From Campylobacterales bacterium (lineage in GTDB: Bacteria > Campylobacterota > Campylobacteria > Campylobacterales > QNZT01): DNA of 24,899 bases. The notes under the pieces were generated by a model. It had not been told where the DNA came from. It did no database searches and saw nothing but the letters and a program-made list of their open reading frames with translations. A program made the translations under genes and the position numbers. The stretch is from positions 1 through 24,899 of the forward strand of contig JALSQA010000448.1 of NCBI GenBank assembly GCA_026985685.1, written 5' to 3'. This document shows positions 1 to 6,372 of the stretch, one piece after another; the stretch's first letter is position 1; each line of letters begins with the position of its first letter.

Positions 1-405
1 GCTACTTATAGATTGGGAGTGGAGAAGTTTTCTAAAGCTTTCCTGATACCATTTGCTTTTGGAAAAAGAGTGTTCGATGAGTGTAAGAAACTTGACTTTT
101 CCTATAAGAGACAATCCAGCAAGAATCATCAATACACCTGCTATGATCCAAAGTGTTCCATTTGCGATATTGTTGAAAGTAGCTACACCTCCTATATATC
201 CAAATATAACCCCCAAAAGAGTGTATGTAAGTATACGCCCTGCTGAATAACTCAAATGAGCGATGGCTTGTTTGAATTTTGTCCATTTATCGTCAACTTT
301 GGTGCTAGTATAGGCAAGAACTATTCCTCCGCACATACCAACACAGTGACCAAAAGAACCTAAAAAAGCGATTGTCATGATACTTATAAGATTTATGGAA
401 TCCAT
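1..405 (-). CDS. TauE/SafE-like (UreH_2/DsbD-type) membrane protein, 3' end outside window
   Basis: An open frame starts at ATG 405 and runs off the left edge after 135 codons, so the C-terminal part is missing. The N-terminus has a hydrophobic segment ending in G19-H20-C21-V-G-M-C25-G-G. This HCxGMCGG motif is typical of the 'sulfite exporter TauE/SafE' or UreH_2-like proteins that accompany copper and cytochrome c oxidase maturation genes, and these are related to CcdA/DsbD transmembrane domains. Two more membrane segments follow (about residues 46-72 and 80-101). The two cysteines could carry a thiol redox or metal-relay function; this is inferred. The start codon directly follows the TAG of the upstream NosL-like gene with no gap, so it should be translationally coupled. 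Family assignment is fairly sure; the transported or reduced substrate is unknown. Confidence 0.8.
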   Translation of the reverse strand, partial: MDSINLISIMTIAFLGSFGHCVGMCGGIVLAYTSTKVDDKWTKFKQAIAHLSYSAGRILTYTLLGVIFGYIGGVATFNNIANGTLWIIAGVLMILAGLSLIGKVKFLTLIEHSFSKSKWYQESFRKLLHSQSISS

Positions 406-909
406 CTAATATCCTAATAATTTTTTACGTATTCTTGGATTTGTGAGGTTTTCACCACGAAGCATTTTTAGCCGCATTTGTTCATAATTTATATATCCTT
501 TTTTATAAATCTCGCGTGCTCCAAATCCATAGTGCATAGGAGTTTTATCTGTTTGGTTATACCAGGCTTTTTTTGCAGCTATCCATTTTTTTGTATCTAC
601 TGTTTTTACCCACATGACAGCTTTGTCGTTAAAAGTTTTATCTTTTAACCACAATATCATGCACCCTGGGTCATCAAAAAACCATGTATTTCCATTTGGG
701 GCGATAACTTCACAGGCATGGGTAGTATCTGTGATTATCATTTTGCATTGGGTGTCATTTACATGACCAGTTTTGATGGGAAGAGGTTGTTTTTGGAAAT
801 TTCCTTTTTGAATGGTAATCATGTTTTGTTTTTTAGATAATGATACAAACAAGATAACAACAACACAAATAAGCAAAATAACTGTTAAAACAGGTAAAAG
901 TTTTTTCAT
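406..909 (-). CDS. NosL-like membrane-anchored copper protein (second copy)
   Basis: This 167-residue protein has an uncleaved-looking N-terminal membrane segment (residues 4-24) and a soluble domain that would face the periplasm. The domain has C55-K-M57 followed by the W76-F-F-D-D-P-G-C83-M-I-L-W-L block, which resembles the FDDxGCxxxW region of NosL-family Cu(I) chaperones. NosL proteins deliver copper to nitrous oxide reductase; a more general copper-delivery role is inferred here because no nosZ is in the window. I chose ATG 909 over the upstream TTG 915 because GGAG lies 7 bases before the ATG. The ATG overlaps the TGA of the upstream membrane-protein gene (ATGA), and the stop abuts the next gene. 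C66 is an extra cysteine near the motif. It differs from the other NosL-like protein at 3971-4603, which has a CPICGM motif. Confidence 0.72.
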   Translation of the reverse strand: MKKLLPVLTVILLICVVVILFVSLSKKQNMITIQKGNFQKQPLPIKTGHVNDTQCKMIITDTTHACEVIAPNGNTWFFDDPGCMILWLKDKTFNDKAVMWVKTVDTKKWIAAKKAWYNQTDKTPMHYGFGAREIYKKGYINYEQMRLKMLRGENLTNPRIRKKLLGY

Positions 910-1868
910 AGCCAAACTCCATTTTTGATATAGTACACAAATACATAACTACTGCATAGTATGACAAAAATTGTGTTAAAGATTATCGTATAACGATACA
1001 GTGTTGGTTCTTCATGATGGATAAGTAATTTTAGTAAAAAATTTGAAATACCAAAAAAAACACCTATAAATAAAGAAGACCATACAAAATATCCTACATA
1101 ATAATACTCTTTTTGCAACATACAAAAAGGACATTTGTGTGTTGGTAATTGATAGATATAAGTACCAAAAAAGTGAACAACACTTTGATACCCTATATAG
1201 AAAAAAAGCAATGATACGACAAATAACAAAAGACTATTTTTTTGAATAGAGAGTAAAATAGTTAAAGAATATAAAACATAAAATATGACAAGTAACATCG
1301 TAACAGTTAGATTGAAAGCGATAGTATTTGAACCAGAGATTCCAAAAATCACAGAACAACACTGTACAACATCTTTTGTAGAAATATTTGAGAAATAAGC
1401 AATATCAAGTCCATATTCGATACTCAATAATGTAAAGATAAACAGATAAAACCAAAATTTTATTTTAAAATATGGATAATTTATAGCTTTTTGGTCTAAA
1501 TGGTTGATAATAAGCCATATACCGACACAAAAAAGAATGATTATTTTTAATGCCAGAAGAGGATTTCCATAGATATTGGCAGAGATGACACCAGCACCAC
1601 ACATAGCACCAGGGATAAGAAGTGCTAATTTATCAATAGTATATGCAAAATATGGCAAGAGTATGATTTTTAAAATCAATGTAAAAAAGATAATCGTTAC
1701 GATTAAAAATGCTTTTTTTTCAAGATTATACTGTGCTGTTGTATGTGCTGAAAAATCCCACTTTCTTAATATACTAAATGCTCCTAAAAATGCGATAAAT
1801 GATAAAAGATATAAAATACTTTCACTAAAAAGAAAAATCAATACTTGATTTGATAAAAATATATCCAT
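906..1868 (-). CDS. Eight-helix membrane protein with CPFC (DsbB-like) motif
   Basis: I do not recognise a characterised family. The 320-residue protein is almost wholly hydrophobic, with about eight predicted membrane helices (roughly 6-34, 52-76, 103-122, 136-158, 181-206, 211-236, 254-280, 291-313). Its cysteines are arranged suggestively: C90 in a GAMCGAG turn, a C170-C171 pair in a loop between helices, and C246-P-F-C249 followed by M-L-Q-K-E-Y-Y-Y just before a helix. The CPFC-Q-Y pattern resembles the active-site loop of DsbB-type quinone-dependent thiol oxidases (CxxC followed by a charged/aromatic helix start). A thiol redox or metal role is therefore plausible but not shown. It starts 2 bases after the ABC ATPase stop and overlaps the downstream NosL-like gene by 4 bases, so it belongs to the same operon and probably the same pathway. 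Confidence 0.7.
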   Translation of the reverse strand: MDIFLSNQVLIFLFSESILYLLSFIAFLGAFSILRKWDFSAHTTAQYNLEKKAFLIVTIIFFTLILKIILLPYFAYTIDKLALLIPGAMCGAGVISANIYGNPLLALKIIILFCVGIWLIINHLDQKAINYPYFKIKFWFYLFIFTLLSIEYGLDIAYFSNISTKDVVQCCSVIFGISGSNTIAFNLTVTMLLVIFYVLYSLTILLSIQKNSLLLFVVSLLFFYIGYQSVVHFFGTYIYQLPTHKCPFCMLQKEYYYVGYFVWSSLFIGVFFGISNFLLKLLIHHEEPTLYRYTIIFNTIFVILCSSYVFVYYIKNGVWL

Positions 1869-1870
1869 AG

Positions 1871-2539
1871 TTAGAGAATCTTCCCATCATTTATATGGAT
1901 AATACGATCAACTTCATGTAAGTTTTCAAATATACTATCGTGTGTTGCTATAAGGATTGTAAAACCTTTTTGTTTTAATGTTTTGATAACTTCGATAAAT
2001 TTTAGTGCATTTTCTTTGTCTAAGTTTGCTGTTGGTTCATCACAAAGGATGATTTGAGGATCATTTACAAGTGCTCTTGCTATGGCACAACGTTGTTTTT
2101 CACCACCTGAAAGATTTTTTGCTATTGTTGTTGCTTTATGTGTGATATTTGCTAATTTTAAAGCTTTGGTGACTTTTTTGTCAATCTCTTTTTGTTTCAA
2201 TCCTGTTGGTATTAGAGGTATAGCTACATTTTCTTCTACACTTAGTGTATCAAATAGATTAAAAGATTGAAAAATAAAACCAATATCATGATTTCTATAT
2301 GCACTAGCATGAAGATCAGGAAGTTTTGCTATTTGTTTATGGTTTACGATTATTTCACCACTAGTTGGTTTAAGAAGAGAAGCTATGATAGCAAGTAGGG
2401 TTGATTTTCCACTTCCACTTACACCCGAAAGTAATACAAACTCATTTTTGGCTACATTAAAAGTGATATCTTTAAGTGCATGAAACTGGTTTTGATTATT
2501 GGTATGAAATATTTTATTTAGATTTTTAATTTGTATCAT
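1871..2539 (-). CDS. LolD/MacB-type ABC transporter ATP-binding protein
   Basis: A complete 222-residue nucleotide-binding subunit of the LolD/FtsE/MacB class. The Walker A motif G39-V-S-G-S-G-K45-S-T, the Q-loop around Q91 (F-I-F-Q-S-F-N-L-F), the signature L143-S-G-G-E-K-Q and the Walker B I-I-L-C-D167-E168 are all present, so ATP hydrolysis should work. Such ATPases pair with FtsX-fold permeases that act mechanically on envelope substrates rather than importing solutes. Its partner is the permease gene immediately upstream (2536-3711), whose TGA overlaps this ATG as ATGA. It is not NosF: there is no NosD or NosY beside it. The substrate is unknown; the flanking copper and thiol proteins suggest a periplasmic or outer-membrane protein-maturation role. 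Confidence 0.93.
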   Translation of the reverse strand: MIQIKNLNKIFHTNNQNQFHALKDITFNVAKNEFVLLSGVSGSGKSTLLAIIASLLKPTSGEIIVNHKQIAKLPDLHASAYRNHDIGFIFQSFNLFDTLSVEENVAIPLIPTGLKQKEIDKKVTKALKLANITHKATTIAKNLSGGEKQRCAIARALVNDPQIILCDEPTANLDKENALKFIEVIKTLKQKGFTILIATHDSIFENLHEVDRIIHINDGKIL

Positions 2540-3711
2540 TTTAGAGCCTCATTTGCATCTGTGATGGAGATTTTCCAAACTGGTATAAGAACCGAAGCAA
2601 TAAAAGGAATAATAAAAAATAAAAACATAGAGCTTAACATTCCAAAGTCAATGACAGGTGTAAATGTTGTACTGTTTTGAAGATTACCAAATCCGATAAA
2701 AATATCTCTAAATAATGGTGCATTTGCATAAAAAACAAATAAATATGCTAAAACAATACCCAATAAAAAAGCAAGTATCGCGATACTTAAAGTCTCTAAA
2801 ATTTTTAGTTTTATAACATCTTTGATACTCCATCCAATCGCTCTTAAGATAGCAATCTCTTTTTTGTCGCTATTGTTAATCATGGAATAGCGTTGAAATA
2901 AAATCAGCATAAAAGTAATCAATGTAATTGTAAATAACAGTAAAAATATACCGCCTTTATAATTAAATAGATTTTCATATTCTTTTTCAAGCATATCTTT
3001 AGTGATGATTCTAGTATCGTAATTTATCAAAAGAAGTTTCTGTTTTATATTTGTACGTTCGCTTGGATTGGGGATATTTAGGATGATGTCAGTTGCTTTA
3101 TCCTCTTGGATTCCTAAAATCTCTCTTGCTAAGTTTATATCTACCAAAACAATATCATTTGCAATTAGGTTTGTATCTTTTTGTAATGTGTCAAAGATAT
3201 AAACTTTTTTCTCTTTACCTGTAGGTGTAAGAAAATTAAAATAAGAGTCATAATAGTGATTTTTTAGATAGTTTTTGACACCATTTCCTATTATCATCTG
3301 ATTTTTGGATAAAAATGTTTTGATGTCTATATTTTTAGTTAATTTGTTGATCCAGGTTACTAACTGCTCATCAAAAAAATCTACTCCGACAATTGTAAAA
3401 TAGTGCTTTCTATCTGGTAAATAGTATCTGCCAAATACTCTTGGTGCTACATAGCTTACACCTTTGATATCACTAAATTTATCAACTAAAGAGATAGGTA
3501 TATCTACACTTCTTCCTCCACGTATTTTTTGGATTGTAAAATCTGGTTGTTCTTTTAAAGATATTAGTGCATCGTGTTTGATAGAAGATGATAAAAACAT
3601 AAAAGATGCCAATAATCCTACAAGTAATGTAGATACAATAAAAACAGCGATATGTTTACTATGATGTTTATAAAGTAATAAAAAAAGAAAATTGAAAAAA
3701 CTATTTTGCAT
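2536..3711 (-). CDS. FtsX/MacB-family ABC permease
   Basis: This 391-residue protein has the classic FtsX layout. There is one N-terminal helix (about 21-42), a large extracytoplasmic domain (about 45-250), and three C-terminal helices (about 253-273, 306-328, 358-380). The conserved coupling segment E285-I-A-I-L-R-A-I-G-W before the third helix is clear. The start is set at ATG 3711, not TTG 3717, because AGGA lies 7 bases upstream of the ATG and would be almost on top of the TTG. The start overlaps the end of the small upstream gene by 11 bases. It forms an exporter or mechanotransmission pair with the ATPase at 1871-2539. Such pairs are typically two plus two; only one permease gene is present, so the protein probably homodimerises as MacB does. 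Confidence 0.92.
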   Translation of the reverse strand: MQNSFFNFLFLLLYKHHSKHIAVFIVSTLLVGLLASFMFLSSSIKHDALISLKEQPDFTIQKIRGGRSVDIPISLVDKFSDIKGVSYVAPRVFGRYYLPDRKHYFTIVGVDFFDEQLVTWINKLTKNIDIKTFLSKNQMIIGNGVKNYLKNHYYDSYFNFLTPTGKEKKVYIFDTLQKDTNLIANDIVLVDINLAREILGIQEDKATDIILNIPNPSERTNIKQKLLLINYDTRIITKDMLEKEYENLFNYKGGIFLLLFTITLITFMLILFQRYSMINNSDKKEIAILRAIGWSIKDVIKLKILETLSIAILAFLLGIVLAYLFVFYANAPLFRDIFIGFGNLQNSTTFTPVIDFGMLSSMFLFFIIPFIASVLIPVWKISITDANEALK

Positions 3712-3961
3712 ATACAAATCCTAAATAATCTATTGGTTGCATTTTAGGATATATGTATACATGATAATCTTTATATGCACGAATACGATTTTCTAAAAAG
3801 TTAGCACTTAATGCAGGAGGGGGTAGGGTAGTTATAGCACTGATTGTCTGTATGTTGTTTAATTTATTTTGATCTTTTTTGTAGCTACTATCAATAATAA
3901 TAGCAATAAATAGTAATGTCAAAATACCAAACAGACTGAGAAATAGTATTGTCGGTTTCGT
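3701..3961 (-). CDS. Small single-pass membrane protein, apparent ACG start
   Basis: No known family recognised. The reading frame opens directly after the TAG of the NosL gene, in the same frame. It contains no ATG or GTG before the membrane segment. The best-placed initiation codon is ACG at 3961-3959, six bases after AGGAG (3972-3968); it reads (M)KPTILFLSLFGILTLLF and gives 86 residues. A TTG at 3922 lacks a Shine-Dalgarno and would cut the membrane helix in half. The product is a signal-anchor helix (about 5-24) followed by a 60-residue periplasmic tail with no cysteines and a P-P-P stretch. It ends inside the start of the FtsX permease gene, so the two are coupled. It may be an accessory subunit of that transporter. 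The gene is likely real; its start is uncertain. Confidence 0.6.
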   Translation of the reverse strand, partial: TKPTILFLSLFGILTLLFIAIIIDSSYKKDQNKLNNIQTISAITTLPPPALSANFLENRIRAYKDYHVYIYPKMQPIDYLGFVYAK

Positions 3962-3970
3962 TGCCTTCTC

Positions 3971-4603
3971 CTAGTAGAGATAATCTTCTAAAATTTCATC
4001 AAATTTTATAATCTTTTTGCCTTTATGCTCCTGAAAAAAAGTTTTTGCATCTTCTTCTTTTGAAAAAGGAATCAATTCTTCACCCATAGGTCCATAAACA
4101 TTTGAACCAATAACAAAAAAAGCTTCTTTGGCACTTATAGGTGTTAGTGTATAAAAGTCATGAACAAAAATATCACTAAATTTCTCTTTTGGGTGATTAA
4201 AATAATATTTCATCATGTCTTTAACACCATCAAAATAGAGTGTTTTGTTTTTGGAAGTTTTTAAAGTAGCAACCCATTTAGGAAATTTTGCTACAAACAT
4301 TCCACATATTGGACATTTTGCATCTTTTGGTACAGTGATTTTTTGAGGAGCTTTAGTTTTTGTTTGTTTGTTACTAAGAAATGTAGCAACTGCAAGGAGT
4401 TGTTTTTTCGTTAGGTTAGAACAAAGATTTTGCGTAATTATTTTTTTTTGTGCATCTTCAATCGTTGTAAAGTTTATAGCGTGTAATTTTTCTTTATCAC
4501 ACATAACAGAAGCAATTTTAGCACCTTTTTTCTCTAATAACATTGTAGATGATGCGTTTAGTGAAAAAGCACATAAGTAAATAAATATAAAAATCTTTAG
4601 CAA
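3971..4603 (-). CDS. nosL: NosL-family copper-binding protein
   Basis: A 210-residue secreted protein with an N-terminal signal sequence (about 1-18). The C-terminal half is a NosL domain: C97-P-I-C100-G-M102 at its start, and Y123-F-D-G-V-K-D-M-M-K-Y-Y-F with the Y-G-P-M-G-E-E-L-I-P-F region further on. NosL binds Cu(I) in the periplasm and supplies it to the Cu sites of nitrous oxide reductase. The first half (about 20-80) carries two further cysteines, C35 and C61, in a helical domain I cannot name. Translation starts at TTG 4603: AAGGAG lies 8 bases upstream and no ATG is available in frame. It is the first gene of the minus-strand operon. The symbol is by family only; no nosZ is seen here, so the client could be another copper enzyme. 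Confidence 0.8.
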   Translation of the reverse strand: MLKIFIFIYLCAFSLNASSTMLLEKKGAKIASVMCDKEKLHAINFTTIEDAQKKIITQNLCSNLTKKQLLAVATFLSNKQTKTKAPQKITVPKDAKCPICGMFVAKFPKWVATLKTSKNKTLYFDGVKDMMKYYFNHPKEKFSDIFVHDFYTLTPISAKEAFFVIGSNVYGPMGEELIPFSKEEDAKTFFQEHKGKKIIKFDEILEDYLY

Positions 4604-4625
4604 AAATATATCTCCTTTTTATATA

Positions 4626-4690
4626 AAAGATACTTTATAAATACAAAGGAGGTTTGTAGTAGGTATGTACTTTGTTATAAAAGTATCTTT
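4626..4690 (-). promoter_or_regulatory. Leader hairpin of the nosL operon with possible SD-sequestering alternative
   Basis: Arms at 4626-4648 and 4670-4690 are inverted repeats (AAAGATAC..., then ...GTATCTTT) with an inner CAAAG/CTTTG pair and a 21-base loop. On the minus strand the hairpin begins about 7 bases after the TATAAT box, so it would form the very 5' end of the mRNA. The minus-strand segment CTCCTTT (4651-4645), partly in the loop and partly in the 3' arm, is complementary to AAAGGAG of the nosL Shine-Dalgarno. Two mutually exclusive folds are therefore possible. A role as terminator of the upstream transpeptidase gene is the alternative; the U-run is poor. Confidence 0.5.
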
Positions 4691-4696
4691 GGTTTA

Positions 4697-4702
4697 ATTA
4701 TA
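4697..4702 (-). promoter_or_regulatory. -10 box of nosL operon promoter
   Basis: TATAAT on the minus strand, with the predicted transcription start near 4690. No convincing -35 hexamer is seen, as is usual in Campylobacterota sigma70 promoters. It sits just past the end of the transpeptidase gene and directly before the leader hairpin. Confidence 0.5.
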
Positions 4703-4713
4703 AAGATAAAGTG

Positions 4714-5481
4714 TTAATTTTGTGTTAAATTTCTACCACGCTTTTGAAATACATATTTATCACCTTTAACACCTGTAAAAGGTGGTACATGAGTTTGTTC
4801 AAACATATCATATCCTGTTTTGAGGTTAAGCCAAAACGGATACCAGTAATTATCTTTATATTTTAACAGCTTTTCATCTTCCATTTTGAAAGGGTAGATA
4901 GCTACATAAAAGAATGGTTTTGTTTTTAAAGAAGCACTAGCCATTTTATATATCTCTTCTATTTGCTCATCACCCATAGCAAAGCATCCACTTGAAGAAC
5001 ATTTGCCATGAATCATGATTAAATTTCCTGTTCTATGGAAGTTTCTGTCGTATCTATTTGGGTATTGTATATTTATAGCTAGATGATAGTGACTGTTTGG
5101 ATTTAGACTTTTTTTTGTGATAGCATAAACACCCTCTGGACTCTGCTTATCACCTGATTTTTGTTTTGGACCTAGTTTTCCTGAAAATGTACATATAGGA
5201 TAGCTCTTTACTAATATATACTTTTTCTCTTTTTTAGCCCACAGTTCTAAAATCTTTTCATGTTTAAAAATACGCAGGTAAATAGGTGCACCTATATGGA
5301 TTTCTTTTGCTGCAAGAGCTTCTTTTAATCTTAGTTTATTTGGCTTAAAGCACACTCTTGGGGGCAAAAGTTTTTTAATTGTTATATTCTCTTTTTGAAT
5401 AGGTTGTTTTGTACTGCATCCTGAAAAAGAGACAAATATAATAGAAAAGATAAAAATAATAGATAATAAGTAATGATACAT
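4714..5481 (-). CDS. YafK-type L,D-transpeptidase lipoprotein
   Basis: A 255-residue protein of the YkuD fold, YafK-like subgroup. The N-terminus is a lipoprotein signal ending in F-S-G-C22. The catalytic motif is M-I-H158-G-K-C161-S-S-S-G-C166-F-A-M, with C166 as nucleophile in the HxxxxxSxGC pattern. Upstream, S109-G-D-K-Q-S-P-E-G-V-Y matches the 'GxKxxxGDxxTPEGxY' region of the family. These enzymes cleave or form links at meso-diaminopimelate in peptidoglycan; the E. coli relative removes covalently bound Lpp, so a cell-wall trimming role is likely. It is a single-gene unit, divergent from the DUF937 gene. ATG 5481 has no Shine-Dalgarno and lies 7 bases after an extended -10, so a leaderless mRNA is predicted. 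No alternative start precedes the signal peptide. Confidence 0.88.
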   Translation of the reverse strand: MYHYLLSIIFIFSIIFVSFSGCSTKQPIQKENITIKKLLPPRVCFKPNKLRLKEALAAKEIHIGAPIYLRIFKHEKILELWAKKEKKYILVKSYPICTFSGKLGPKQKSGDKQSPEGVYAITKKSLNPNSHYHLAINIQYPNRYDRNFHRTGNLIMIHGKCSSSGCFAMGDEQIEEIYKMASASLKTKPFFYVAIYPFKMEDEKLLKYKDNYWYPFWLNLKTGYDMFEQTHVPPFTGVKGDKYVFQKRGRNLTQN

Positions 5482-5487
5482 TTAAAT

Positions 5488-5496
5488 ATTATATCA
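5488..5496 (-). promoter_or_regulatory. Extended -10 promoter of the L,D-transpeptidase gene
   Basis: TGATATAAT on the minus strand is an extended -10 (TGn plus TATAAT). The base 7 positions after the hexamer is the A of the ATG at 5481, which predicts transcription starting at the start codon. Confidence 0.55.
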
Positions 5497-5504
5497 TTTT
5501 TTTG

Positions 5505-5510
5505 TATAAT
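5505..5510 (+). promoter_or_regulatory. -10 box of the DUF937 gene promoter
   Basis: TATAAT preceded by a T-rich run. The predicted start is near 5517, giving a 5' leader of about 24 bases that contains the AGAAAGGA ribosome site for ATG 5541. It lies only 8 bases from the divergent -10 on the other strand. Confidence 0.55.
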
Positions 5511-5540
5511 CAAAGAAATTATTTTAGAAAGGAAAAATAT

Positions 5541-6092
5541 ATGGGACTTATGGATATTTTGATGCAAGCTGGAGGAGGTTCACTTTTAAACCAAGTAGCA
5601 AAACAAGCAGGTGTCAATCCTGAACAAGCTGAGGATTTGATAAAATCTGTTGGAAGTGCTATGTTTGGACAAGTAAAAGGTCGTGTAGAGAGTCCAAAAG
5701 TTGATTCATCTGGATTGGAAGATTTGTTAAAAGATAGTAAATACGCCAACATGATTGAAAAACCAGAAGAGCATATACAAAATCCTAAAATGCAAGAGTA
5801 TGGTAATGATATACTTAGTTATATCACAGGTTCTAAAGAGGGAAGTAGAGAAGTTGCTTCACAAGTTTCTAAAAAAACAGGTTTTGATGTTTCAATTATC
5901 AAATCATTGCTTCCAATGCTCGCTCCTTTAGTGATAGGATCTTTGAGTAAAGGTTTGGCAAGTGATGATGTTCCTGTCAATATGCAACCTAGTAATCCTA
6001 GCTCAGGTGGATTGATGGGTATGTTAGATTTTGATCATGATGGAAGTGTAGTAGATGATATCGCTGGTATGGCGATGAAATATATTTTCTAA
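5541..6092 (+). CDS. DUF937 family protein
   Basis: A 183-residue soluble protein matching the DUF937 (YidB-like) pattern. The N-terminus is M-G-L-M-D-I-L with a glycine-rich turn. The middle is helical, with S-L-L-P-M-L-A-P-L-V-I-G-S-L-S-K-G around residues 118-135. The C-terminal end has a Ca-loop-like D163-F-D-H-D167-G-S-V-V-D-D173 before the final A-G-M-A-M-K. No signal peptide or membrane helix is seen. The function of the family is unknown. ATG 5541 is preferred over an in-frame TTG at 5502 because AGAAAGGA precedes it at good spacing, while the upstream codons lie in the -10 promoter box. It is transcribed alone, with a hairpin 12 bases after its stop. Confidence 0.85.
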   Translation: MGLMDILMQAGGGSLLNQVAKQAGVNPEQAEDLIKSVGSAMFGQVKGRVESPKVDSSGLEDLLKDSKYANMIEKPEEHIQNPKMQEYGNDILSYITGSKEGSREVASQVSKKTGFDVSIIKSLLPMLAPLVIGSLSKGLASDDVPVNMQPSNPSSGGLMGMLDFDHDGSVVDDIAGMAMKYIF

Positions 6093-6103
6093 ATTTTTAA
6101 CAA

Positions 6104-6138
6104 GGGTGAAGCAAAAGTATTAAAATAATGCTTCATCC
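6104..6138 (+). terminator. Hairpin after the DUF937 gene
   Basis: GGGTGAAGCA (6104-6113) pairs with TGCTTCATCC (6129-6138), giving a 10-bp stem with one G-U pair and a 15-base AT-rich loop. It sits 12 bases after the stop. The following sequence is not a T-run, so termination may be weak or factor-assisted. Confidence 0.45.
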
Positions 6139-6154
6139 ATAATAAATTTCAACC

Positions 6155-6266
6155 CAATGCTATTAAGTTAAGAAGTTTTTTATGAAGTTTTGCTTTAGCT
6201 AGACCTTAGTTAGATGGAACTAAAGTCACCATTTTCAAGTATAAAGTCCTTAACTTAATGGCATTG
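6155..6266. repeat. 112-bp element bounded by 18-bp inverted repeats
   Basis: CAATGCTATTAAGTTAAG (6155-6172) and CTTAACTTAATGGCATTG (6249-6266) are inverted repeats with one mismatch (a possible G-U pair in RNA). Between them is a smaller hairpin, TTAGTT (6206-6211) with AACTAA (6218-6223). A T7 run follows at 6273-6279. It could be a non-autonomous transposon remnant: the ends resemble, from memory, those of some IS4-family elements. Alternatively it could be a structured RNA with its own terminator. No flanking target duplication is visible and no protein is encoded. Confidence 0.55.
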
Positions 6267-6323
6267 CTCCTCTTTTTTTATTTAATACTTATTTACTTCT
6301 ATATGAAGGTTCATAAAAAATCA

Positions 6324-6332
6324 TGTTATAAT
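6324..6332 (+). promoter_or_regulatory. Extended -10 promoter of the AAA+ gene
   Basis: TGTTATAAT matches TGn-TATAAT. The predicted start near 6339 leaves a leader of about 34 bases containing AGGA (6363-6366) before the TTG start at 6373. Confidence 0.55.
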
Positions 6333-6372
6333 ATTTTAGAATTAAATTAATATTATTAATATAGGATATTAT

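Noticed and set aside
4645..4697. Tiny plus-strand frame beginning ATG 4665 behind AAAGGAGG.
   Set aside because: Only ten codons, spacing of 12 bases, and the sequence is better explained as one strand of the nosL leader hairpin.
5502..5540. In-frame TTG start 13 codons before the DUF937 ATG.
   Set aside because: These codons overlap the TATAAT box and have no ribosome site, while ATG 5541 has AGAAAGGA upstream and starts the conserved family sequence.
6155..6266. Calling the inverted-repeat element a definite mobile element.
   Set aside because: No target-site duplication is visible at its ends and no second copy exists in the window, so it is listed only as a repeat.
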